A DNA stretch of 64,000 nt from Gracilariopsis chorda. Taxonomy: Eukaryota; Rhodophyta; Florideophyceae; Gracilariales; Gracilariaceae. Made by a program: the position numbers and the translations under genes. The stretch spans positions 1 to 64,000 of the forward strand of contig NBIV01000043.1 in NCBI GenBank assembly GCA_003194525.1. Direction: 5' to 3'. Positions 1 to 10,543 of this stretch are shown piece after piece; within the stretch, counting starts at the first letter, position 1, and every line of letters starts with the position of its first letter. The notes beneath the pieces were generated by a model, which saw nothing but the letters and a program-made list of their open reading frames with translations, was not told the DNA's origin and did no database searches.

Positions 1-232
1 GTAACGCGCAAGCACGCAAGCAGTCAACGACACCGATCGAAAGGCAAGATCGGCCATCGTACAAAATTGGGCACGCAGTCTATCGGTGCTGTCTCCAATT
101 TACTAGAACGGGAGTACTGCTCTGCGTTGGAGGTGTGGACGAAACTTGAGTGTACATACAAGAAGGATAACATTGCAATCCAAACTAAACCTCCTGCAGA
201 AGGTAAGCACCTCAACGTTTAAAGATGGTGAC
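1..232 (+). mobile_element. Ty1/copia element, left fragment (gag part)
   Basis: This is the left flank of the nested gypsy insertion. The plus strand shows a copia-type capsid (UBN2-like) signature, with a W-x2-L-x3-Y pattern around 135-150. The same capsid region resumes right after the gypsy 3' LTR at 10544. The 5' LTR of this element lies outside the window. The element is a broken fossil. Its identity rests on position, the shared 5-bp target site and the capsid pattern. Confidence 0.6.
228..232. repeat. Target-site duplication, left copy (GTGAC)
   Basis: GTGAC directly precedes the TG that opens the 5' LTR and is repeated exactly after the 3' LTR at 10539-10543. A perfect 5-bp duplication marks a retroviral-type integration event and fixes the ends of the gypsy element. 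Confidence 0.9.
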
Positions 233-773
233 TGTAAGGAAGTGAAAAACCGTTTATTGGAGTGGTATTCTGGCCGTAGGAGCCCTTCCGCTATTCGGCT
301 AGTGTAGTAGTTGTAGTAGCACACGTGTGTGCCGGTGGCAGCTAGTGCCCCGCGAGCGGTAAGCCATACACGTGTGGCGCGGCCAGCTGGATATTTATTC
401 TCAGCCAGCGCGGCCGACGCCCTCACCAAGTAAACTCAAGGTGCTTCCTACTAGGTTCTTCGTCTTAGTTCCTTGGCACGGATCCTAAGTCGTAGTAAGG
501 AGAACGCAGCTCGTCAAAGTCCTGTACAGGCTGCGCCGTATCGGATATCTACCCGTTACATCGGCTCTCTGTTTAGGCGCGTGGTACCTGTTTCGGCTAC
601 GCATGTCTCCGTACTCGGCCTCACAGCAGAGGGTCCTGCGCTACTCCGCACCTTCACCGTTCCGCCTTTTCCGACTGGGTAGCCGCACGGCCTTACACCC
701 CGTTGCGCGATACCCACCGTCACCGTTCCCGGACATTTCACCTGAGTAGGGCGCTCGCGCGCACTATCTCACA
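233..773 (+). repeat. 5' LTR of the gypsy element
   Basis: The repeat opens with TGTAAGGAAG and closes with ATCTCACA. It matches 10001-10538 throughout with about fifteen small differences. It supplies the promoter and 5' end of the element's RNA. A TGG-starting tract suitable for a primer-binding site follows three bases downstream, but I could not assign a tRNA. Confidence 0.95.
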
Positions 774-1048
774 ACTGGTCTCCTGACCTAGAACGGTCCT
801 TTCGTGGGAACAACAGATCTGTCTTCACCGTATCGGAAGAAGGAGTAGCCTAAAACGTCGCATCACTCCTGATGACTTCTAAACCGTCCCGGCTTGACGA
901 GCTCGCTCGTCCGAAATCGGTTTCGTCGACGCGCAGACGTGCGCGCCCGGAACCGAATCCCCCTGCAATGTCGTTGCCGCCTCCACGGTCCAACAGCACG
1001 CGCAGTGAGCCCTAAGGGATTGTACCACAAGTTGATAACCCGGAGCGT

Positions 1049-2751
1049 TTGCTCCGCCGCACCGGAGAAGCAAAACCGAACACGGAACGAGGAAGAGGAG
1101 ACCCTGGACCTGCACCCCCCGTGCAGACTCGTGGCCCCGAATCGGCAATCTCCGCCTTACTAGACGCACCAAACGTCTCGGATTTTGCCTCCCTCCTTCC
1201 CCACTTGGAGAGGCGGTTGTCGGAGGAACTCTCCAATCGAGTGCCTGTTCAGGTCGATACTGTCCTCGAACAGCGAGTCCGGTCCGGAATAGAAACGCAC
1301 CTCCCCATCATTGTGTTAAGTGTGTGCACCCGTTTTCGGAATGCTTCGGTTGTAACCGACGCGGTCGTCGAAACCGTGGAAACGGAAGTCGTGAACCAAC
1401 TCCGCAGGCATCGTTTGTTACCTGCCGGAACTCACCCTCGACCTATCTCCGCAACGGAAGTGTTGCAGCAACTGAGTCACCCCAACAGGGAAATCCGCGC
1501 TGAACCCTCTAGGGATGAAGTATTCAATACGGGCGGCCTCCCCCGTGAGGGCAGCTCACGGCGGGCACGTCGAAAGCCGCTCGAAATCCGAGAATGGAAG
1601 GGCTCCTCGGTGATAATGAGATCATCTGGGGCACGTCGAACCCCTTACCGGCTCGGGTGAACCCGAACTCGGATGGCCTCCTCCACGAAAAAGAGCTTGT
1701 GCGGGGCACGTCGTACGTCGATCCAGTTCTGGTACCGAATTCGGATGGCCTCCTCCGTGATAGGGAGATCGTGAGAGGCACGTCGAACGCCATGCCGAAG
1801 TCATAGAAAAAGAAGCGTAACAAAAGGAAGACCCGTAACAGGAAACGTCGAGGGTCACGTTATTCTCGTTATGGACATTCTGATTCTGACACCGAGTCGG
1901 AACGCTCTGACTCTGATACGAGTCAATCCTCCGATACGGAAGATGAATCCGATATCTCCCGTATCCGGCGAATCAAACCGAACAATCGGGAGTTTGCCAA
2001 GGTCTTGAACTTCAAGACCTACCGCTTGATGAACCGTTCCGGAAAGTATGATGCCCGAGTTACCCGTACAGTCGCGAAGTCCGCAAAATGGATGGCGCTA
2101 CAGATTCCCGAGAAGTTCAGTGGGAATGATCCGATCACGGTTCTCAAGTTTCTTAGCGCGTTCAAAACCGCATGCAACCAGAACGGCATTCATGAGGGGG
2201 CCGTTTGGCTCTTTCAGTTCTTCACATCCGGCCCGGCTTTGGAACTCGTCAAGAACCGCATCTCAGGCGAGTCTGGTGCGGTGGATTCGGATGAGGATGA
2301 TGAGCTCTTACGATTCTATCCGGAGGTCGTAAACCATCTCCTGGAAACGTACGCTACCGACGAAGAAATTGCAGAAGCGTATCACGATATCATCACTTAT
2401 CGGCAGAGTTCCGGTATAACGGAAAGTGAATTTGCAGACCGTCTATGGAAGAAGAGTCTCCGTTGCGGGAACATTTTCACCGACTCTCGGCTTAAGGCTT
2501 TGTTCGTGGAATCGTTACTGCCCGCCATCCGCGCTTCGGTTCGCAACCACTCTGCCACGCACCGGAAGATCGGATTCCGGCAGTTGGTTCTCTTCGCGGA
2601 AGGTTTAGGAGATACTCACCGTGGTGGTAAGAAAGTTTACTCCACGACTGAGAAGGCTGGCGACGCACGTAAGTCTCACACCAGAGCCCTCCTTGCCGAA
2701 CCGGAAAGTAGTATGGAGTCCAAGACCCGGCTGGCGAGGCACTTGCAGTGA
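1049..2751 (+). other. gypsy gag region
   Basis: This is the capsid region of the gypsy element. The upstream part (from about 1049) is a Pro/Arg-rich leader. It is followed by a repeat tract, a basic then Ser/Asp-rich stretch (about 1800-1990), and from about 2090 a Retrotrans_gag-like domain with the pattern PEKFSGNDP...FLSAF. The downstream part (to about 3220) is Pro/Ser/Gly-rich. The region belongs to a broken element and is treated as a fossil. Confidence 0.75.
1553..1792 (+). repeat. Tandem repeat in gypsy gag, four units of about 72 bp
   Basis: The marker GGCACGTCG recurs at about 1564, 1630, 1705 and 1777, a spacing of 66-75 bp, close to 24 codons. Each unit carries a recognisable GGCCTCCTCC-like block before it. 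In one plus frame the units read as D-G-L-L...E-(I/L)-V-R-G-T-S, so the array probably encodes repeated peptide units. Confidence 0.75.
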
Positions 2752-3310
2752 TGCCCTCGCCGAGCGTATCCTTCCCGTCGATACCAACTACCGGTTCTGT
2801 TTCACCTTCTCATATGAGTTGCCAAGATACGGCGCCTTCAGCACCGTACTCGGCCTACCAAACCCCACGCCAGTCTTTTGACCCGAACCGGAACCCAGCA
2901 TGTCGCTTATGCTGGTCAACTACTCGCCCATGTTGCGAATGGATGCCTGCCGAGATCCGGAACAAGTTGCTTCAGCAGCGTGAGCAAAACTACTCCCATC
3001 GTGTTGATGAAGGATATTTCCGCCGTCAGATGCCATTTACTGGAGGCCAGGGAAGTCGTCCCGGTAATGTTGGTAGCCAGGGAAGTCGCGCCAACAATAC
3101 AGCTCCGATCCCCGGAAGTCCTCCACCTGCAAACAGGAACACTCGTCGTTCGGTTCTTGCTTTGGAAGAGGATCACGCCCATCAACATGAAGAGAGGGGA
3201 AACGCTCAGCAGGACGCGTAGAGGCACCGCGCCCTGTCAAAGGTGATAGCCTCAATGGACACCCAGCCGTCGAACGGACCGCCGTTACGGAAGATGGACT
3301 CCATTATGAA

Positions 3311-3790
3311 GTGTTGAATTGTACCCTCGACACTTCCGAACCGGTGTACTTGTTCCGAAGTCAGAACTATAAGGTCCTGACAGCCCTCTATCACAGTCCC
3401 CGATTGACACGAATGATTACCAGCGTTCTGGATACAGGTGCCTCACCGAACCTGATTCACACCCGCGTACTACCACCCGGATGGGAATCGAAGTTACTAC
3501 CGCTCGATACTCCTAGGGTATCGGATGCGTCAAGTCGCTCTATGCCCATCCTCGGTGTCGTTCCTCTCGACATCCGCCTCGGTAACTTGAAGGTCCGAAT
3601 TTGGTTCCTTGTTTCATCCAACCTGGCAGTCGACTGTATACTGGGTACTACATTTATAGACCGCTATGTCAAAGCGATCTACCCCAAGGAACGGAAAAAT
3701 ATCGTTCCACAACTCACCGCCGGTGGCTCTTTTAGATGCCCGAAATGGTTCCTGCAACGGTGTAACCATCCCCGCTCGAATCCCCCGTAG
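3311..3790 (+). other. gypsy aspartic protease region
   Basis: The reading frame carries LDTGASPN, the active-site motif of retropepsins. It is followed by the ILG...PLDIRLG and DCILGTTFID patterns typical of gypsy proteases. It lies between gag and reverse transcriptase as expected. This is part of the broken gypsy fossil. Confidence 0.85.
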
Positions 3791-4179
3791 TACGGTATCA
3801 ACGAAGCTTCGAGTCGCTCGTTCAATATTACTCCCTCCTATGTCCGAAACAGCAGTCCTTGTTCAATCCGATACGCACGGACTGGTATACATACAGAATC
3901 ACCTTCACACAACGCGTCGCAACCTCCAGTTGCTGGCGAATGGCGTTATGGAAGTCCTTCCGAATCGGCCTTTCTACGTATTGGTTTCGAACATGAGTGA
4001 CCGCTCTACACACTTATCGAAAAAAAACGTCATCGGTAATACTCACCCAGCACCTGCGGCTATCCTCTCCATTACAGATACAACCCATACTCAGGTCGAC
4101 GAGGACGTCGATAACACTGAGAAGGGGGGTACGAAATTCAAGAACAAACACCCAGACGCGGACTGGACATCGACCGTTA

Positions 4180-5424
4180 ACATCGGTGAAGAGTATGAAC
4201 CGCAACGGAGCAAGATCATTCAGATGCTCTCCGAGTATGCTGACATGTGGGATGGACATTTAGGTACCATCACAGCCGTCAAACATCGGATTGACATGGA
4301 ACCCGATGCCCAACCGGTGCACCAAGTCCCCTACAGATCTGGTCAGAAGGCCCGTGAATGGGAGAAGGAGCAAGTAGCGAAGATGCTCGACGAAGGAGTT
4401 ATTGAACCGTCTTCGGCAGAATGGGCAAGCCCAGTAGTCATAGCCTTGAAAAAGGACGGCTCATGGCGCTTCTGCGTGGACTACAGAAAGCTCAACGCTG
4501 TCACGGTTCGCGACTCTTACCCGATACCACGAATGGATGAGTGTATTGATTCACTAGGAGACGCAAGGGTGTTCTCCACTCTTGATGCCAACTGGGGAAT
4601 TGGCAAGTGGAAATCGACGAGCCCGACAGGGATAAGACGACTTTCACCTCTCATGTGGGTCTTTACCGCTTTACTCGGATGCCATTTGGTTTGAAGAACG
4701 CCCCGGCGACGTTCCAGAGGGCCATAGACGTCATCCTGAATAAGGTTCGTTGGCAGTTTGCTATAGTGTATCTCGACGGTGTCATAATATACTCTAGTTC
4801 TGTTTTGGATCATTTCAAGCACCTAACGAAGGTACTTGGCCTCCTCAAAGAAGCCGGAATAACGTTGAAGCTAAAGAAGTGCTTCTTTTTCCAATCGGCT
4901 GTTGACTACTTGGGGCACTTCATCCGACCCGGAAAGCTTCAAGTGGCGTCGAGGACTTGCGACGCTGTTACGAAAGCTAAACCGCCACGGACACAGACTG
5001 AGCTTCGGGCATTCTTGGGCCTCTGTAACGTTTACAGACGTTTCGTGCCCAACTTTGCACGAATCGCCCATCCACCAAACCGGAAGTTAGAGAAGATCCA
5101 ACCCGTGGACCTGGAACCGTTTTTGGATGAAGATATGGAGGCATTCAGAACACTCAAAGAGAAATTGACCTCACCTGCAATTCTTTCTCTCCCGAAACCC
5201 GGTAAGCACTACATCTTGGAAACGGATGCTTGTAACCGTCACGTCGGGTGCACATTGCTCCAGCAACAAGGGGATGCGAAAGATTTCCGACCAATTGGGT
5301 ACTGGAGCCGTTCGTTAACTGCACCGGAGAGGAACTACAGCACGTCCGAACGTGAGTGCTTGGCCATCGTTTGGAGCATGCTACTCCTACGGCCTTACCT
5401 TGAAGGACAACGGTTCATCGTTTG
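4180..5424 (+). other. gypsy reverse transcriptase and RNase H region
   Basis: Reverse-transcriptase landmarks are clear: PSSAEWASPVV, a KKDGSWRFCVDYRKLN core, PFGLKNAPATFQR and a YLD motif near 4768. RNase H follows from about 5200 with ETDA and SERECLAIVW. These are canonical for Ty3/gypsy pol. The region is part of the broken gypsy fossil. Confidence 0.9.
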
Positions 5425-5494
5425 AACGGATCACAACGCTCTGCGTTGGCTTCTAAATATAACCGATGCGAACGGAAGACTCGCCAGATGGCGC

Positions 5495-6556
5495 TTGCGC
5501 CTCGCGGAGTTCGACTTCGAAGTCCAGTACCGTCCCGGGATCAAGCACCTTCCCGCGGACGCAGTGTCCCGCATGCCAACAGACGGAAACGATGAAACGG
5601 CTCTCGAGGATGAAATAACATGTCTATTCGTGGACGAGGATGAATCCGAGTCGGAATATGTCGACACAAATGTTGCCGTGAACGGGGAAGTCTACAAGAA
5701 TGTACTGGTGAATTTTCCGACGACTACGGGCACAGGAGAACCCTTGCACGTTATGGCGACCGTACCGGAACAGCTTGACATCACCACGATAACGGTCAAA
5801 GAGTTTATCGCCGCCCAAGCAGAGGACCCGTTTTGCAAGGAGAAAGCCCTGTCCGTGTGAGATCCGAAGTCTCAGTTCGATTACAACCGCTCCGGAATAC
5901 TCTGCAGAATCTCACCGATTGACAAAGCCATACATAGGGTCGTCCCGGAATCTCTACGGGATAGAGTAATCTATCTCTCTCACTACCCACGCCTGGCTGG
6001 TCATCCGGGCTCCGTCAAGATGTATTATACATTGCGACGGGACGTCTACTGGCCCCTCATGTCACAGCATGTATATAAAACCGTCTCAAGGTGCGAGCCA
6101 TGTTGAGCCATTCGCGGAACATACTTCAAGAACCAGAAATACTTGAAGTTGTTCCCGGCATCGGGACCATTCGAATTCGTGGCTATGGACATCCTTGGCC
6201 CACTGCCGAAAACCGGACGCGGAAACAAGTACATACTAGTGATAACGGACCGCTTCACGAAGCTCACGAGAGCCATACCGCTATCGGATACGACGGCGAC
6301 TGACATCGCCATCGCTTTCTTGGAGAAATGGTTTTACCCTTACGGGATTCCTACCCACCTACTTACCGACAACGGTCCGCAGTTCGTCGCCAAGTATTTC
6401 GAGTCGCTTGCGGCCGATCTTGGAATTACGCATATATTTACAGCCGCCTATCATCCGCAGACGAACGGACAGGCCGAAAGGTTTAACAAAGTGTTGATCA
6501 ACCGCTTGCGACACTACGTATCCAAACACCAGAAGGACTGGGACGAGCTGGTCTAG
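5495..6556 (+). other. gypsy integrase region
   Basis: A zinc-binding (HHCC-type) pattern is visible around 5975-6105. It is followed by the catalytic core with MDILGPLPKT, ITDRFTKL and TDNGPQF, and then NGQAERFNK. The segment before it (HLPADAVSR) is the usual RNase H-integrase junction of gypsy elements. It is part of the broken fossil. Confidence 0.9.
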
Positions 6557-6562
6557 CCCCTC

Positions 6563-7462
6563 GTGTACGGGTATAACCTGCAAGTTCACCGTTCAACCGG
6601 TTTCACTCCTTTCGACCTCTCCCTCACTCGGCACCCTCCAGGGATCGTGCTGGATGGCCCTACATCCGCACTTCTGCAAACGGCATCCCTCGTCCCGACA
6701 CCGGGAGAAACCAAGCGCGTCACGCGCGCCCGGATTTCCGATCTCATGAAGCTGGCTTACACGAAATTAGGTAGTGCAAAGGAGCGCTACAAAACCTCCT
6801 ACGACTCCCGAATACGGTACAAGCCAACTTTTGCGGAGTGTGATATGGTTTACTTAGATATCCCGCCTCGGAAGAAAGCATCCACCGAGTACGAAGATAT
6901 CGTCCGGAAACTACTACCGAACTCGGAAGGCCCCTACAAGGTCATCCGTGCTACCGACAGTACGGTCACGCTTGACGTCGACGGGCTACACGATATAGTT
7001 AGTATTGACCGGGTGACGGCAGCTGGACCTACGGTTTCTGAGAATGTCCAACCGAACACGGCCGCACCCAAAGAATCGGAGCAAAATGAAGTTGGAACGG
7101 ATGAGTCGTTCCCAGAACCCCTGCGCGAACGCGCATCGGATGGCTCTGCAATCGCAGAAAAATTGGTATCGGTTGATCCCGACAAAGTCCCAGACGCGGA
7201 GAACTCTCACTCCAAGGCTTCTGATCCGATATCGGCAGAAAAGGAATGGGTGGTCGAAAAGTTCATCGACCATGGAGTTGGCGAAGACGGAGAAGAACTG
7301 GTCCGCGTTAAGTGGTACGGCTTCAAGAAGCCCACATGGGAACCGAAGCGGAACATTCCACACAACTTCTTGGCGCGTTACTTCCGAAGAACGGTTCGCC
7401 GCGAGGACGCGTCGCCGACTGAGAGGGGGGGTAAAAAACACCGAAAGCGAAACTCGACTTAG
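6563..7462 (+). other. gypsy integrase C-terminus with chromodomain
   Basis: The frame holds the GPY/F-like module (PNSEGPYKVI) and then a chromodomain at about 7237-7395. The chromodomain pattern is EWVVEKFIDH...LVRVKWYGF...TWEP. A C-terminal chromodomain defines chromoviruses; in that lineage it is known to steer integration to marked chromatin. The acidic linker before it is long. This is part of the broken fossil. Confidence 0.9.
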
Positions 7463-7995
7463 TGAATCATTCTAGTGTCGCTCTGTCTCAACAGAGTAGG
7501 CAGAAGGTACCAAAGCTCCTACTTTGAAACCCAAGGCGGTACTGCGTCACATCGGGACGCGGCGCACAGCAGCAATGACACGGCGGTTGAACTACGAGCG
7601 CCGAAACGGTGTCAACAATGCTAAAGATCCACCCCTTGAGAAGCCAACCTGCTGTGACACCTGGAAAGCATAGACGCTTATAGCGCGAAAGGCTTAGCCA
7701 CGGCGCACGAGACAGTATCAAATAATCCGCCCCGGAATTGTTCAGATTTTTTGAAACCGGCTTGCAAGCCGAAAAAGTGGCCGAAACAAAGAACTGCCCG
7801 TATCTCGGCTTCTAGGCATCGCAGAACGAATCTAAATACCGATTTGAACTCTCTGGAAAACGCTCTGTTTGATGTCTCCTGGCCGGTATTCGGAGCTCGG
7901 GCGCAAGAACAAGTTCAACCAAATGTGGCACTGCTCAAAAAATTGCTCATTTATTTTATTTGATAAATTGCACTCAGTCAGCACGCCCCTTGCCT

Positions 7996-9201
7996 CTAAG
8001 AATCGCCATGCGCCCCACCCGACGTTGGCATACCTGTCTTATCTGTTCCGCTGTCAGCGGGAGTTACATGGTCCTCGCCCAACACCCCTTTCGCACCGGA
8101 CGCTTCGACCGCCAAACTCACCGCCACTCCCGTTATAACATTGGTTTTGTCCTCGCAGGCGAACACACTACCTGCATTTCCGAGCACGGTTTCAGCACTG
8201 CGCCTCACCTGATTGACTATCTCGTTAAACTGGTGGGACGCAGCAATTCGCAAGCTCGCATGGCGTTTCGCTTCCACCACCCATTCCATCGCGCGGTCCA
8301 GTGCTTGCGTAATGCTATCCGATACTGGCACTTCCAGCTCTGCACACCGGTCGTTCAACTTGCGATACGCTCGGTACAGTGCTGCTGAAAGATGTGTTCT
8401 ATCGGTGGACAAGTCGGGCTCCTCAGTCACGACGGAATTCCGATGGACATGATGCAGAGCAGTTACCGAATCTGGTTCGATATTGACCGAACAAACCCGG
8501 CGCTGGTGCATGTAGCGAACGCCTGGGCACATCTGAGACGGATCTTGTGTCACTTCAGACTGGACGACCAACGGGCCTTCGTCATCGTCATCTCCGCTGA
8601 CGGTATTGAATAATTGCATACCAGCGAGGCATTCCCGAACGAACCCCGCTGCTTGTGGAAAATAGTTTGGAGCGTGGTCGCGAGGCGCCGCCATCCACTG
8701 CGACTCCGGCAGATAAGGAGGGTTGTTTCTGTACTCCTTGCCATCATCACGCCCTACAGGATGCCTTGGAATATCCGTGAAACGGTCTTCGTCGTAGTCG
8801 TACCACAAGTATCCAGGGCTCGGTGTCCTTTCCCAGTCGATCCTGACGACGTAATTTAGGAGAGAGTCGGCTTCTGCTGCGCCGAATGCGGTTCCGCGGA
8901 CTATGTTTTGGACCCCGAGCCCCCGGATGAAGCGAATCAGCTCACATGGGAGCCTGAACAGCCGTCCAACCGGAGCGTCCAAGTCAGCATCTTGTCCAAG
9001 GCGCCAGTAGGAGAACTTCAACTGCATTGGTAGTCCGTCACGGGCTGCGTAAAGGAACGCGAAGAATGCCAGCACTGCATATTCCGTCTGGAGAACAGTG
9101 CGGGCGATGGATGGCAGCCGCCCTTCGGCGAGCATCACGCCTGAATAGTATGCCGCAATCGGGGGAGTCGGCAAACAGAGATACCTCGAAACGTCGAACA
9201 T
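7996..9201 (-). other. Antisense ORF 1 in the gypsy element, 401 aa, unknown
   Basis: A long open frame runs opposite to pol between the chromodomain and the 3' LTR. The product is mixed in composition, with aromatic-rich stretches early (YLWYDYDEDRF), an acidic run SGDDDDEG near the middle and a helix-rich part with conserved-looking charged residues. I recognise no domain. Extra antisense frames at this position are known in some plant LTR elements, but I cannot link this one to any. It lies end to end with a second antisense frame at 9226-9981. It belongs to a broken element. Confidence 0.55.
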
Positions 9202-9225
9202 CCGCTCTTCCTGTGGAACAGGAAG

Positions 9226-9981
9226 TTATAAGCCCTGCCGCTTCGGACGAAGAAGATCGTGGAACTCCTGGTTGTGCCATCCAAAGAACACCGCGTGACA
9301 GCTCCGAATGCGTGCTTCGTCGCTGATGTCATCACCCCAGCGCTCACGCTCGCAGGTGAGGTAGAATCCGTCTAATGGCACCCGCGACGCGACTAGAGCA
9401 AGGAGATTGTGGCCTGGTGGTAGGAAGGGTTCCGTGTCGCTGTTTGAATCATATTCATTCCGAAGGTGGCTGAGAATTACGGAAAGTCTGTGTTGATAAT
9501 CTCGTTCCTGTGCGCACCGAACCCACGGCATATCAACGGATACAGCGAGTTCCGTTCGTACGGCATTAAGGTGGGGTCTGTCATTGACTCGGATTCGCAT
9601 GCCCCCATCGGGCTTCCCACGCACTGTCGCGAAGGCGTTTATTCCCAGCCCTACAACCAATGCTCGGACGAACCGGGATGGCAGAGAAGCGAGAAGCATC
9701 GAACCACTCATCGGCGGCAGCAACGTACTCATCGACAGGAGAGGGAAGAACAATCCGACGACGGGAAATTGGTGTGCGTCCCGGAAGGCGGCGATGGTCG
9801 AACTCTGTGTCAGGGCTGACCCAATTCTCGCCGACCTGCGGCATGATGGAGTGTGAACCGGGGTGCAGGACGAAGCGATACACGGATGAAAGTGAAGGGG
9901 ACTCTTATGAGGACGGGTTGAGCAGAATGGTTGAAAGAGGCCGTACACGGAAATCGAAGATGGCTGTCCGGGGACGGACAA
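9226..9981 (-). other. Antisense ORF 2 in the gypsy element, 251 aa, unknown
   Basis: This open frame starts just inside the polypurine tract of the 3' LTR and runs leftwards. The first third is Ser/Pro/His-rich. The later part looks like a folded domain (PPGHNLLALVAS, FYLTCERERWG, FFGWHNQEF). No family is recognised. Its direction and position make it a likely accessory gene of the element rather than a shadow of pol. It is a fossil part like the rest of the element. Confidence 0.5.
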
Positions 9982-9987
9982 CAGTGT

Positions 9988-9998
9988 GGGAAAGGGGG
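9988..9998 (+). other. Polypurine tract of the gypsy element
   Basis: An uninterrupted purine run (GGGAAAGGGGG) lies two bases before the 3' LTR. This is the usual plus-strand priming site. It shows that the antisense segment lies inside the element. Confidence 0.8.
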
Positions 9999-10000
9999 TC

Positions 10001-10538
10001 TGTAAGGAAGTGAAAACCGTTTATTGGAGTGGTATTCTGGCCGTAGGAGCCCTTCCGCTATTCGGCTAGTGTAGTAGGTGTAGTAGCACACGTGTGTGCC
10101 GGTGGCAACTAGTGCCCCGCCAGCGGTAAGCCATACACGTGTGGCGCGGCCCAGCTGGATATTTATTCTCCGCCAGCGTGGCGGACGCCCTCACCAAGTA
10201 AACTCAAGGTGCTTCCTACTAGGTTCTTCGTCTTAGTTCCTTGGTACGGATCCTAAGTCGTAGTAGGAGACGCAGCTCGTCAAAGTCCTGTACAGGCTGC
10301 GCCGTATCGGATATCTACCGTTACATCGGCTCTCTGTTTAGGCGCGTGGTACCTGTTTCGGCTACGCATGTCTCCGTACTCGGCCTCACAGCAGAGGGTC
10401 CTGCGCTACTCCGCACCTTCACCGTTCCGCCTTTTCCGACTCGGTATCCGCACGGCCTTACACCCCGTTGCGCGATACCCACCGTCACCGTTCCCGGACA
10501 TTTCACCTGAGTAGGGCGCTGGCGCGCACTATCTCACA
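10001..10538 (+). repeat. 3' LTR of the gypsy element
   Basis: This repeat matches 233-773 over its whole length, starts TGTAAGG and ends TCTCACA. It is followed directly by the right copy of GTGAC. Confidence 0.95.
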
Positions 10539-10543
10539 GTGAC
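10539..10543. repeat. Target-site duplication, right copy (GTGAC)
   Basis: This is an exact repeat of 228-232. Copia capsid sequence resumes immediately after it. Confidence 0.9.

Larger units (their letters stand above)
233..10538 (+). mobile_element. Ty3/gypsy chromovirus, 10.3 kb, inserted in copia gag
   Basis: This LTR retrotransposon is bounded by LTRs of 541 and 538 bp with TG...CA ends, a polypurine tract before the 3' LTR and a GTGAC target duplication. The order of parts is gag, protease, reverse transcriptase, RNase H, integrase, chromodomain, which is the Ty3/gypsy order with a chromovirus C-terminus. The element is much longer than the usual 5-6 kb because about 2.5 kb with antisense reading frames lies between pol and the 3' LTR. 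The LTRs are about 97% identical, so the insertion is fairly young. The coding part is broken, with roughly half a dozen breaks. Confidence 0.95.
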
